A DNA stretch of 64,000 nt, taken from NCBI GenBank assembly GCA_035548835.1, contig DASZSB010000148.1, positions 62,001 to 126,000 of the forward strand. Direction: 5' to 3'. A program made the position numbers and the translations under genes. How positions within the stretch are numbered: the first letter of the stretch is position 1; every line of letters begins with the position of its first letter. Source of the DNA: FEN-1219 sp035548835. GTDB taxonomy: Bacteria; Pseudomonadota; Gammaproteobacteria; Steroidobacterales; Rariloculaceae. This document shows positions 16,834 to 24,561 of this stretch, in pieces. The notes below the pieces were generated by a model. The model was not told the DNA's origin, made no database searches, and saw only the letters and a program-made list of their open reading frames with translations.

Positions 16834-17340
16834 ATGAGGCGACTCTGCTTTCTGGTTCCGAACGTGGAGAGCGCGCACGGCGTCGTCGACGATCTGCGCG
16901 GCGCGGGAATTTCGGATACCAATCTCTACGTGATCGCACGTGAGGGCACCCCGCTCGGCGATCTGCCGGACGCGGGAGCGATCGAGGCTTCCGATTTCTA
17001 TCCGCAGCTCAGGCGCGGACTCGCCATGGGCGGCGCGATCGGTGTGATCGGCGGCCTGATTGCGATGCGCGTCGCCGGTGCGATCCTCGGCGGAGGCGCC
17101 GTGCTGCTGTTCGGGTTGATCGGGGCCGGCGTCAACGGCGTGCTGTCGGCCATCGCCGGCGCGGCGTTTCCGAACACGCGCTTCACGAAGTTCGAGGCCG
17201 CGATCGAGGCGGGACATGTTCTGATCGCGGTCGACGCCGCTCCGGACCGGATCGCCGACGTGGAGCGAATCGTGCGAGCGCGGCACCCCGAAGTGGAAAT
17301 CGAGTTCCTGGAACCGCGTACCCCAACATTGCCGGGGTGA
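16834..17340 (+). CDS. Small membrane protein with glycine-zipper-like core
   Basis: A 168-residue protein with a short alpha/beta N-terminal domain (MRRLCFLVPNVESAHGVVDDL), a central hydrophobic region at about 64-110 rich in Gly and Ala, and a C-terminal alpha/beta segment that resembles the first. The arrangement is like DUF1269 or general-stress proteins in which two ferredoxin-like halves flank a glycine-rich membrane hairpin. GGTGGAG lies 8 bases before the ATG. Function is unknown. Confidence 0.7.
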   Translation: MRRLCFLVPNVESAHGVVDDLRGAGISDTNLYVIAREGTPLGDLPDAGAIEASDFYPQLRRGLAMGGAIGVIGGLIAMRVAGAILGGGAVLLFGLIGAGVNGVLSAIAGAAFPNTRFTKFEAAIEAGHVLIAVDAAPDRIADVERIVRARHPEVEIEFLEPRTPTLPG

Positions 17341-17368
17341 CGTTCATCATGAGCCGGAGGACACCGAG

Positions 17369-18280
17369 ATGCGAAGGGAAGACGTGACGTTCCGCACCGA
17401 TGGCGGCCTGAAGCTCAAGGGCCATTTCTACATCCCCGACGGTGTCAAGGCTCCATACCCCGCCGTCGTGATGGCCGGGGGCTGGTGCTACGTCAAGGAG
17501 CTGATCCAGCCGGAGTACGCGAAATTCTTCGTCGACGCCGGCGTGGCCGTGCTCACGTTCGACTACCGTAACCTGGGCGAGAGCGAAGGCCAGCCACGGC
17601 AGCACATCAATCCCTGGGACCAGATCTACGACATCATCAACGGCGTCACCTACGTGAGCGGCCGCAAGGACGTCGATCCCGAGCGAATCGGGGTCTGGGG
17701 GATCAGCTACGCGGGTGGCCACGTATTCCCGGTGGCGGCGCTCGATCCGCGAGTCAAGACGATCTTCAGCATCGTCCCCGTGCTCGACGGCTGGTACAAC
17801 ACGTTGCGCGCCAACTCGAACGTCGGTCTGCGCAAGCTCTGGGAGATCATCCGCAAGGATCGCTTCGATCGCATCGAGACGGGCAAGCACGGCACGATCG
17901 CGCATTCAGCGCATCCGCACGAGGCGCCGTCGACGTTCCCGGCGCCGGAAACCTGGCCCGTCTTCAAGAAGTTCAAGGAGACCGTCGCGCCGAACCACGA
18001 GCACTGGACGACGATCCAGAGCTGCGAGTTCGTGTTGAGCTACGACGTGACGCCGTACATGAAGCGCATCATCCATCAGCCCACGCTGATGGTCACGTCG
18101 TGGTACGACGACATCACGATGACCGAGTTCGAGGTGCCGGCCTTCCACACGATCCCGAGTCCGCGCAAGAAGCTCGTGCAGGTGGGCGAGGGTGCGTCGC
18201 ACATGTCGCTGTACGACAACCCCGATCACCTGCGGGTGGTCGGCGAAGCCTGTGCCGCCTTCGCGCGCGAGTATCTTTGA
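17369..18280 (+). CDS. Alpha/beta hydrolase, cytoplasmic
   Basis: A 303-residue alpha/beta hydrolase without a signal peptide. The nucleophile elbow is GISYAGG, with Ser near residue 113. The oxyanion region is AGGWCYVKE, and DYRNLGESEG is the typical loop after strand 4. A C-terminal His is present in GEGASHMSLY and an acid in SWYDDITMTE. The sequence resembles dienelactone-hydrolase or X-Pro dipeptidyl-peptidase-like families. The substrate is not predictable. The ABC transporter gene begins 31 bases downstream, and the two may share a transcript. Confidence 0.85.
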   Translation: MRREDVTFRTDGGLKLKGHFYIPDGVKAPYPAVVMAGGWCYVKELIQPEYAKFFVDAGVAVLTFDYRNLGESEGQPRQHINPWDQIYDIINGVTYVSGRKDVDPERIGVWGISYAGGHVFPVAALDPRVKTIFSIVPVLDGWYNTLRANSNVGLRKLWEIIRKDRFDRIETGKHGTIAHSAHPHEAPSTFPAPETWPVFKKFKETVAPNHEHWTTIQSCEFVLSYDVTPYMKRIIHQPTLMVTSWYDDITMTEFEVPAFHTIPSPRKKLVQVGEGASHMSLYDNPDHLRVVGEACAAFAREYL

Positions 18281-18292
18281 GGGAGCGTGACC

Positions 18293-18328
18293 ATGAACGA
18301 ACCGCCGGGCGATGACGAACGACGGTGA
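18293..18328 (+). CDS. Possible 11-residue leader peptide before the ABC ATPase
   Basis: A short frame (ATG, 11 sense codons in all, TGA) with a good GGGAG 7 bases upstream overlaps the first codons of the ABC ATPase gene in another frame. The ATPase start at 18312 has no clear ribosome-binding site of its own, so translation of this mini-ORF could deliver ribosomes to it. Peptide content (Asn, Glu, Pro, Asp, Arg) shows no attenuation-type codon run. Confidence 0.3.
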   Translation: MNEPPGDDERR

Positions 18329-19010
18329 ACCGGTACTCGAGGTCTCGGACCTGAAGGTCACGCTCGAGGGTCAAACGGTCCTCGACCATATCTCGTTCGC
18401 GGTACGGCGCGGCGAAGTCTGGACGATCCTCGGTCCGAACGGTGCCGGCAAGACGGTGCTCCTGCGTGCCCTGCTCGGCGCGTTGCCGTATCGGGGTTCG
18501 ATCGCCTGGAAGGCCGGCGTGCGGATCGGGTACGTGCCTCAGCGGCTGCCGTACATCAGGAACATTCCGTTGAGCGTGGCGGAGTTCTTCGCACTGAAGA
18601 GCAACGTCAGATCGGGCGTCGACGAGTTGCTGCGGGCCGTCGGGCTCGGGGCGGAGGCGGGGAAGCGGCGAATCGGCGATTTCTCCTCCGGTCAGTTCCA
18701 GCGGATTCTGATCGCCTGGGCGCTCGCCAGTGACCCCGACGTGCTGCTGTTCGACGAGCCCACGGCAGGCATCGATATCGGCGGCGAGGAGACCGTGTAC
18801 GCGCTGCTCGCGCAACTGAAGCGCACGCGCAACCTGACGATGCTGATCGTCACGCACGACCTCGCGATGGTCCACCGGTTGTCGTCCATGGTGCTGTGTC
18901 TGAACCGGCAGGCGGTCTGCATGGGCCCGCCGCTGGCGGCACTCACGCCGGAAAACCTCGAGCGACTGTTCGGTCGCGAGGTCAGCGTGTACGAGCACAA
19001 GCACGAGTAG
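18312..19010 (+). CDS. Metal-type ABC transporter ATPase (ABC-3 family)
   Basis: A 232-residue ATP-binding subunit of the zinc/manganese/iron-chelate importer family (ZnuC, MntB/SitB-like). Walker A is GPNGAGKT at about 37-44, the Q-loop is YVPQRL, the signature is the divergent FSSGQFQR, and Walker B is VLLFDEPTAGID followed by the H-loop VTHD. The cognate permease follows 5 bases after the stop. No periplasmic metal-binding protein gene is present on either side. Confidence 0.88.
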   Translation: MTNDGEPVLEVSDLKVTLEGQTVLDHISFAVRRGEVWTILGPNGAGKTVLLRALLGALPYRGSIAWKAGVRIGYVPQRLPYIRNIPLSVAEFFALKSNVRSGVDELLRAVGLGAEAGKRRIGDFSSGQFQRILIAWALASDPDVLLFDEPTAGIDIGGEETVYALLAQLKRTRNLTMLIVTHDLAMVHRLSSMVLCLNRQAVCMGPPLAALTPENLERLFGREVSVYEHKHE

Positions 19011-19015
19011 CGCGC

Positions 19016-19777
19016 ATGGAATCGCTGCTGCTCAGTCTGGTGGCGGGCATGTCGATCGGCGGCGCCGCGGCGTATCTCGGTACGCTGATGCTGAGCCGCA
19101 GGATGGCGCTCGTGGCGGGTCCGCTGGGCCACCTGACACTGCCGGGGATCGCCCTCGCGCTCGTGTGGGGCCTCGACGTCTCCGTCGGAGCGTTTCCGTT
19201 CGTGATCGCAGGCGTCGTCGCGATCTGGTGGCTCGAAACGAGAACGAAGCTGCCGATGGAGGCCCTGACCGCGCTGGTCTTTTCGTCCGGCGTGGCCGTC
19301 GCATTCCTGCTTCTGCCGATGGAGCAGGCCGAAACGGCGCTCGTCGGCGACATCTCGAGGGCCGGCCTCTACGGTACCGCGCTGTCCGTCGTCGCGTCCC
19401 TCGCCATCGTGGTGACGCTCAGGCGCGCCTACTCGAAGCTGGTCCTGGCGAACATCTCTGAGGATCTCGCCACGGCCGAGGGAATCGCGGTCCGGCGCTA
19501 CAACCTGCTCTATCTGTTCCTGATCGCGGTGATCGTGGCGCTCGGCGTGAAGATGGTGGGCGGTTTGCTGACGGCTGCACTCGTGGCAATCCCGGCAGCC
19601 GCCGCGCGCAACGTCGCGAGGAACCTCGAGCAGTACACGCTCGGCGCGACGGCCATCGGCGTCGCGTCGGCCGTGCTCGGCGTCGTGCTGGCGCACGTGA
19701 CGGGATTTCCGGCGGGTCCGCTGATCATCCTGATCGGCGCAGCGACGTTCTTGCTGACACTGCCGTTCGCGCGGTGA
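19016..19777 (+). CDS. Metal-type ABC transporter permease (ABC-3 family)
   Basis: A 253-residue inner-membrane protein with about seven or eight hydrophobic helices, matching the ZnuB/MntC-like family. Diagnostic stretches include GPLGHLTLPGIALAL near the N-terminus and GVKMVGGLLTAALVAIPAAAARN in the second half. The ATG at 19016 follows the ATPase stop by five bases; the longer frame would start inside the ATPase gene. The transported metal cannot be deduced. A GC-rich hairpin follows the stop. Confidence 0.88.
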   Translation: MESLLLSLVAGMSIGGAAAYLGTLMLSRRMALVAGPLGHLTLPGIALALVWGLDVSVGAFPFVIAGVVAIWWLETRTKLPMEALTALVFSSGVAVAFLLLPMEQAETALVGDISRAGLYGTALSVVASLAIVVTLRRAYSKLVLANISEDLATAEGIAVRRYNLLYLFLIAVIVALGVKMVGGLLTAALVAIPAAAARNVARNLEQYTLGATAIGVASAVLGVVLAHVTGFPAGPLIILIGAATFLLTLPFAR

Positions 19778-19778
19778 G

Positions 19779-19802
19779 CCCGCGGGCCGGCGTTGCCGCG
19801 GG
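19779..19802. terminator. GC-rich hairpin after the metal ABC permease
   Basis: CCCGCGG at 19779-19785 pairs perfectly with CCGCGGG at 19796-19802 around a 10-base loop, starting one base after the stop codon. No T-run follows, so it is at best a weak intrinsic terminator. The stretch from 19803 to 19952 holds no supported gene. Confidence 0.4.
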
Positions 19803-19952
19803 ATTCATGCGGCTCCGCTACGGACGGCACGGGTCACTCGCGCATGTGTCGGGCGCTCGCGATCGGAGCAGTGATTATGTCTGTATCGACAGCCGCGACC
19901 ATGGACGCGGAGTAGCATTCCCGCTGTCGGCTCTCAAAGAAGAAGAACAACG

Positions 19953-20126
19953 ATGAAACAGGAGCTCGGTACGGCTCTCGGTCTTGCGATCGGTTCCCTG
20001 GTCTACGACGCGTGGCACGGCGAGTACGGCGGCCTGCCGCTGTATCGCGCGGCGCTCGCGTTCGTGTTGAGCTTCGCGCTGCTGACGTTGCTCGCGGCGC
20101 TCAAGAAACCGCGCAGCTCTCGCTAA
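19953..20126 (+). CDS. Small membrane protein, 57 residues
   Basis: An ATG at 19953 preceded by AAGAAGAAG opens a 57-residue frame. It has a short hydrophobic segment near 7-18 and a clear transmembrane helix at about 32-48 (ALAFVLSFALLTLLAAL) followed by a basic tail KKPRSSR, suggesting a cytoplasmic C-terminus. It is too short for family assignment. The stop overlaps that of the convergent PQQ dehydrogenase. Confidence 0.55.
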   Translation: MKQELGTALGLAIGSLVYDAWHGEYGGLPLYRAALAFVLSFALLTLLAALKKPRSSR

Positions 20127-21913
20127 CGCGGCAGCGCGAACACGTTGATCGAGTTGCCGCGGTGCTCGGGCAGCTCGAGGCCCGCGGTATTCGCGAGCGC
20201 GCGCGGACCGAGCAGGGCCTCCGCGTCGATCACCGCCACGTACTGCCGGCCATCGACGGCATACGTGATGGTGCTCGTCTGCACCGACGCGCCGAGCGGC
20301 TCGGACTGCCAGAGGATCCGGCCCGTCTCCGCGTCGAACGCGCGCAGCACCTGCGCGATGTCGCCCCAGAACACGAGCCCGCCGGCCGTGGCCAGCACGG
20401 CGCCGTTGCCGGCCGCGCGGCCTTCGTACAGCAGCTTCTTCTCGCCCGTGCGCATGTCGATCTTGGCGAGCCCCGCGAAGTGCGCGGGATCGGAGCCCGG
20501 TCGCAGCACGCCGCCACGATGCTCGCCCTGGCCGCTCTCGTCGGGGCGCGCCATGTCGAGGCAGTGATTGACGTACGGCACGTACAGCGAGTTCGTCTTC
20601 GGCGAGTAGGCCGTGGGCCAGAAGCTGCGCGTGTTCCAGTAGCACACCAGGCTGCGGGCGCCGGGCTTGTCGAGCACGAGCTCGCGGTTGATCGTGGCGA
20701 CGCCGGTCTTCGGGTCGATGCCGGACAGGATCCAGTTCGGCGTGTCGAACGGGAACGGCGTGGCCCAAAGGAACTCGCCGGTCGCGCGGTCGTTGACCCA
20801 GATGCCGCCGGCTTCGGCGACGGTGATGGCGATATCGCGCTCGCGGCCGCGGCGCACGGCCGGATTGATCCACTTCACGAACTTCGGATCGGGCGCCACC
20901 GCGGTGCGGATCAGCGTCTTCTCGTGGTTCACGTCCATGTCCCAGTCGTCGCCGGGCAGATGCTGGTAGTACCAGACGAGCTTGCCGGTGGCGGGATTCA
21001 GCGCGACGGTGGAATTGCTGTAGAGATCGGCCGGCGCGTGCGTCGGGATGGCATCGGCGTTGCCGCCGTGGCGCTCGGCGCGCGTGTTCGGCATGGGGTT
21101 TGCGATGCCCCAGAAGAGCAGGTGCCGCACGGGATCGTACGTGCCGGGCATGCCCCAGGCGGCGGCGCGGCGGCCGTCCACCGGTGCGCCGGCCCATGAC
21201 GCGTTGCCGGGATCGTCGGCGCCGGCGGTCGTGTAGAAGCGCCAGACTTCCTTGCCCGTGAGCGCGTCGTGCGCCGCGATGAAGCAGTTCGCGCGCGTGC
21301 TGTTGCACGTGCGGCCCGAGATCACCTTGCCCTCGACGACGATCGAGCCCGCGGTGTGCGTCTCGATCGACGCCGGCGTCTGCCACCGCACCTTGCCCGT
21401 GGCGGCATCGAGCGCGACGACGGGGCTCGGCTGGCCGCTGGCCGCGGGTGCGGTGTAGTAGATCATGTCGCCGTAGATCGACAGCGCCTTCACGCGCGTC
21501 GAGGCGTTGCCCGGCGGCGCGTATTCCCACAGCAGCTCGCCCGTCGCACCGTCGAGCGCCCACACCCTGCTCGAGCCCTCGCGGCTGCCCGGTGTAGTGA
21601 GATACAGCACGCCGCGGTGCACGATCGGGATGACCTCGATCGGGCCTTCGGGCAGCGCCTTCGTCCACGCGCGCTTGAGCGAGCCCACGTTGCCGCGGTT
21701 GATCTGGTCGAGAGGGCTGTAACGCTGCGCGTCGTACGTGCGGCTGTACATCAGCCAGTCGGCGGGGTCGGGATCGCGCAGCATCGCGTCCGTGACGGGC
21801 GCGGCGGCCACGTCGCGCAGTCGATCCGGCGGCGGAGTCGGCGTCTGTGCCGCCACGCCGAGCGCGAGCGACGCGAGCGCGAACGCGGTGGCAGCGGCCC
21901 GGTGTGGAGTCAT
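20123..21913 (-). CDS. PQQ-dependent (quinoprotein) dehydrogenase, periplasmic
   Basis: A 596-residue exported enzyme of the eight-bladed quinoprotein alcohol dehydrogenase family. The signal peptide is the region MTPHRAAATAFALASLALGV, cleaved near Ala-Ala-Gln. Repeated blade motifs such as ALDGATGELLWEY, ALDAATGKVRWQ, AHDALTGKEVWRFY and ALNPATGKLVWYY are visible. GRTCNSTRANCF holds two cysteines in the region where alcohol dehydrogenases carry a disulfide. There is no fused haem domain, so electrons must leave through a separate carrier. It lies 61 bases after a DUF6152-like gene on the same strand. ATG 21913 is chosen as the signal-peptide start. The alcohol substrate is unknown. Confidence 0.9.
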   Translation of the reverse strand: MTPHRAAATAFALASLALGVAAQTPTPPPDRLRDVAAAPVTDAMLRDPDPADWLMYSRTYDAQRYSPLDQINRGNVGSLKRAWTKALPEGPIEVIPIVHRGVLYLTTPGSREGSSRVWALDGATGELLWEYAPPGNASTRVKALSIYGDMIYYTAPAASGQPSPVVALDAATGKVRWQTPASIETHTAGSIVVEGKVISGRTCNSTRANCFIAAHDALTGKEVWRFYTTAGADDPGNASWAGAPVDGRRAAAWGMPGTYDPVRHLLFWGIANPMPNTRAERHGGNADAIPTHAPADLYSNSTVALNPATGKLVWYYQHLPGDDWDMDVNHEKTLIRTAVAPDPKFVKWINPAVRRGRERDIAITVAEAGGIWVNDRATGEFLWATPFPFDTPNWILSGIDPKTGVATINRELVLDKPGARSLVCYWNTRSFWPTAYSPKTNSLYVPYVNHCLDMARPDESGQGEHRGGVLRPGSDPAHFAGLAKIDMRTGEKKLLYEGRAAGNGAVLATAGGLVFWGDIAQVLRAFDAETGRILWQSEPLGASVQTSTITYAVDGRQYVAVIDAEALLGPRALANTAGLELPEHRGNSINVFALPR

Positions 21914-21974
21914 CGCGGGTGCTCGGGGCGGTGCGCGGCCCGCCGGACGCACGGACGTCGGCGGGCCGGGCAGG

Positions 21975-22409
21975 CTACTTCGCGGGCGCTTCGGCCGAGC
22001 CGCCGGTCGGCTTGCCGGTCTCCGGCGACAGGCCGCCGAAGCCGACGGTCTTGCCGTTCACGGTGAAGGCCTGGATGAAGCCGCCGTCCTTGCCGTCGTG
22101 CCGTGGCGCGATCAGGATCGCGATCTTGTCGCCCGCCTTGACCATGTCGCGCGTATAGCCCGCGCGGAAGAAGTGGCTCGCGCTGTGGCCTTCGTACTCC
22201 ACGTCGCGCGTGCCCTTGGCGTCCGTGATCTCGATCGTTGCCGCCGCGTGCGGGTTCGTGACGTTGAATTCCTTGACCACGCCCTGCACGGTCACGCGCT
22301 TGCTGAAGTCGAACTGCGCCGCCGAGTGATGCGCCGGGGCCACTGTCGCAACGAGCGCCAGGGCGCCACTGCAGAGCACCACGCCCAGATTCTTAAGGAA
22401 GTTCGCCAT
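21975..22409 (-). CDS. Secreted AHHS protein, DUF6152-like (copy 3)
   Basis: A 144-residue exported protein. The signal peptide ends Ala-Pro-Ala before His27-His28-Ser. Asn-Pro-His is at 52-54, one residue closer than in the other copies. GVVKEF and GYTRDMVKAGDK align with the family. An extra His-rich stretch (EGHSASHFF) follows. GAGGAG lies upstream of the ATG. It sits between partner gene C (22465) and the PQQ dehydrogenase, all on the minus strand, so these three genes are probably one operon in the order partner, DUF6152-like, dehydrogenase. Confidence 0.85.
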   Translation of the reverse strand: MANFLKNLGVVLCSGALALVATVAPAHHSAAQFDFSKRVTVQGVVKEFNVTNPHAAATIEITDAKGTRDVEYEGHSASHFFRAGYTRDMVKAGDKIAILIAPRHDGKDGGFIQAFTVNGKTVGFGGLSPETGKPTGGSAEAPAK

Positions 22410-22464
22410 GTGACTCTCCTCGTCAGTGCCGCGCCTCCCGGCGCGCACCTGTCTTGCCGAAACG

Positions 22465-23268
22465 CTATTGCTTCGCCTCGCGTGCCTTGTAGACGTCGCT
22501 CATGCGAGCTTCGACCGGTTTGCCTTCCTTGAGTTGCTTGCGTCGCATGTCGAGCAACGCGTACCAGAACTCGTCGGGGCAGCGATACGGGATGATGAAG
22601 CCGTCCTTCAGCGGCTCGTACTTGCGCTGAATCTTGACCGGTGCCGTGTAGTACACGGGATCCGTAATTGTCGCATCGTAGGTCAGCACGGGTGTGCCCT
22701 TGGCGTCCTTGCCGAGCGAGAAACGCTCCTCGATCGTGGCCTGGTCGCTGTGCGGGTGATTGCCCTGATCGGCGCCGTCCAGAAGATCCGTGGTCTTCAC
22801 GACCAGCACGTTGCCTTCCCAGTGGCCCGCCGAATACCCGGCTCGGCTCGGCAGCCGCTCCTGCTCGGGGAGCTGCCGGCTGCCGATGTAGATGCGGCGC
22901 GTTTCGTTCTCGACCTCGTAGATGATCGTGAGCTGGTTCGGCTTCTGGATGAACTCGAGCGGGTAGGCGCCCGGCGTCTCCATCATCGTCGGCGTGCCGT
23001 AATCGACGCAGTATGCGCCGGGATTGGCACGCTCGGGGCCGAGCAGCTTGTTGTATTCCTCGATGCGGCGCTTGCCCTCGGCCGTCAGCGGCAGGTCCGC
23101 ACGGGGGCCGCCGAAACCCGAGACGCGACCCTGGCCGGGCTCGCGGTAGGTCGTCCACAACCCCGTGAAATCCGGAAGCTGCGGCTCGGCCGCGAACACG
23201 GCCCCGCACGCCAAGGACGTGATGGCAGAAAGGACGATCGCGCAGATCGCGCGTGGCTCAAGCCGCAT
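22465..23268 (-). CDS. Secreted partner of DUF6152-like protein, single domain (C)
   Basis: A 267-residue exported protein with a signal peptide ending Val-Phe-Ala-Ala. The motif order is the same as in the proteins at 2056 and 12629: LPDFTGLW at the mature N-terminus, a cysteine before a GTPTMMETPG loop, RRIYIGSRQLP, GHWEGNVLVVKTTD, a PHSDQATIEERF strand, and ATITDPVYYTAPVKI. It is first in the minus-strand operon leading to the PQQ dehydrogenase. Its 5' end is 198 bases from the start of the divergent DUF6152-like copy 4. Function is unknown. Confidence 0.75.
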   Translation of the reverse strand: MRLEPRAICAIVLSAITSLACGAVFAAEPQLPDFTGLWTTYREPGQGRVSGFGGPRADLPLTAEGKRRIEEYNKLLGPERANPGAYCVDYGTPTMMETPGAYPLEFIQKPNQLTIIYEVENETRRIYIGSRQLPEQERLPSRAGYSAGHWEGNVLVVKTTDLLDGADQGNHPHSDQATIEERFSLGKDAKGTPVLTYDATITDPVYYTAPVKIQRKYEPLKDGFIIPYRCPDEFWYALLDMRRKQLKEGKPVEARMSDVYKAREAKQ

Positions 23269-23466
23269 CGCTGCTCCCCCGGGGATTCCCCGAAACCGCA
23301 TTCACTCTACCGCGTCGGCCGGGCCAAAAGAATCGTCCGTAAGATTTGTTTACGCTGGCTGCGGCGCGCTCGAAACGATTCGCAGTCGGCGTTAACCTGG
23401 GCCGTGGGCGCGGCGCGCGCTCCGGTGATGCGCGCTCCCCCCGACCGCGCCCGAAGCCCGCCATTC

Positions 23467-23913
23467 ATGAAGCTCGCCGATTTCCTCGCGCTCGCCGGCG
23501 CGGCTCTGGCCGCGGGTACGCTCCTGCCCGCGGCGGCGCATCACTCCTTCGAGGCTCTGTACGACGGCCGCGCGCTCGTGACGATCGACGGCACCGTGCG
23601 GGAGTTCGAGTTCGCGAACCCGCACGCGCGCGTGACCGTCGAGGTGCCGGACGGGCAGGGCGGCGTCCGGCAATGGATCGTGGAGATCGACGGGCGGCGC
23701 AGCCTGCAGAACTTCGGCTGGACCGCCGCGACGCTGCTGCCGGGCGAGCACGTGCGGATCACGGGCCATCCGGGGCGCATGGGCGAGCCGCGCATGTTCT
23801 TCGCGAAGGTCGTGCGCGGCGACGGCAGCGAGATCGTGCTCGGCGGCAATCACCTGAGCTCGACCGGGGAAGCGAAACACCTGCGCGCGGTGCGACGCGC
23901 CGCGGCACCCTGA
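23467..23913 (+). CDS. Secreted AHHS protein, DUF6152-like (copy 4)
   Basis: A 148-residue exported protein with a signal peptide ending Ala-Ala-Ala before His25-His26-Ser, and Asn-Pro-His at 51-53. GTVREFEF and GWTAATLLPGEHV match the family. The C-terminal part is basic and Ala-rich. It is transcribed away from the partner C/copy 3/PQQ operon and has no partner-family gene of its own next to it. The start is the ATG at 23467; the long frame upstream runs through non-coding and antisense sequence. Confidence 0.82.
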   Translation: MKLADFLALAGAALAAGTLLPAAAHHSFEALYDGRALVTIDGTVREFEFANPHARVTVEVPDGQGGVRQWIVEIDGRRSLQNFGWTAATLLPGEHVRITGHPGRMGEPRMFFAKVVRGDGSEIVLGGNHLSSTGEAKHLRAVRRAAAP

Positions 23914-24110
23914 GGGAAGCAAGCGGGGCGGTGGGCGATTGCGGTGCGTCGGCACCGGTCGGTGCACCGAAAGCGGGGCGAGCGGGCCTGCGCCACGCGC
24001 GGACTTCGTTGCAACGCCCGGGTTTTCGCCCTGGCACGCGTCCTGCAATGGGCGGGGGGTATCGCAGGGCCAGGGATGGCCCACCCCCGAAGCGGAGCAA
24101 GGAGCAGATC

Positions 24111-24386
24111 ATGAAGAAGTCGAGTTCGTTCGGCACAGGGACGGTCACTCTGCTGATCGGCCTGGCGCCGGCCCTGATCGGGCCGATTGCGCTGGCCGAG
24201 GGTTTCGCCGACATCGCGAAGCCGATCGCGGTCGAGATCGACAAGACCGTCATGCGCATCGATCTCGCCGCGGCGCTGCGCGCCGTGCGCGAGAACCTGG
24301 CCGGCGCGCGCGTCGTGGCGCCCGAGGCCGGCGCCGCGCAGGAGGACGTGCAGCTCGCCGTCGTGGAGTCGCACGACCGCGGTTAG
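24111..24386 (+). CDS. Small exported protein, 91 residues
   Basis: Starts at an ATG behind AAGGAG with 7-base spacing. It has a signal-peptide-like N-terminus (MKKSSS, then a hydrophobic run ending Ile-Ala-Leu-Ala-Glu) and a short acidic/helical mature part. I do not recognise a family. The probable operator region of the TonB receptor begins 28 bases downstream, so the two genes may be co-regulated. Confidence 0.6.
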   Translation: MKKSSSFGTGTVTLLIGLAPALIGPIALAEGFADIAKPIAVEIDKTVMRIDLAAALRAVRENLAGARVVAPEAGAAQEDVQLAVVESHDRG

Positions 24387-24413
24387 GGGGCGAGCGCCGC
24401 GGCCGGTGCCCGC

Positions 24414-24492
24414 GATTAACCGTTAATCATTCGCATCGGAGCCGCGTATAACGTACTGATCCGGCACGGCCCGGTGTGCCGTTAACCGTCAA
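24414..24492. promoter_or_regulatory. Candidate operator repeats before the TonB-dependent receptor
   Basis: GATTAAC-C-GTTAATC at 24414-24428 is a perfect 7+1+7 palindrome. Its core TTAACCGTTAA (24416-24426) returns as TTAACCGTCAA at 24482-24492, 66 bp away, close to a whole number of helical turns. The region is much more AT-rich than its surroundings. A TAGACT -10-like hexamer is at 24521-24526. The arrangement suggests a repressor or activator acting on the receptor gene. Confidence 0.5.
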
Positions 24493-24561
24493 CAACTGCA
24501 GGTTTGCCGGTGGCCGCTCCTAGACTGCGCACCCTTCGATTCATGGGTGGGGGTGCGAGTC

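Noticed and set aside
19774..19956. 60-residue GTG-start frame after the metal ABC permease
   Set aside because: It overlaps the permease stop and the 3' hairpin, has no family motif or plausible leader, and composition is not convincing. The next 57-residue membrane protein is better supported.
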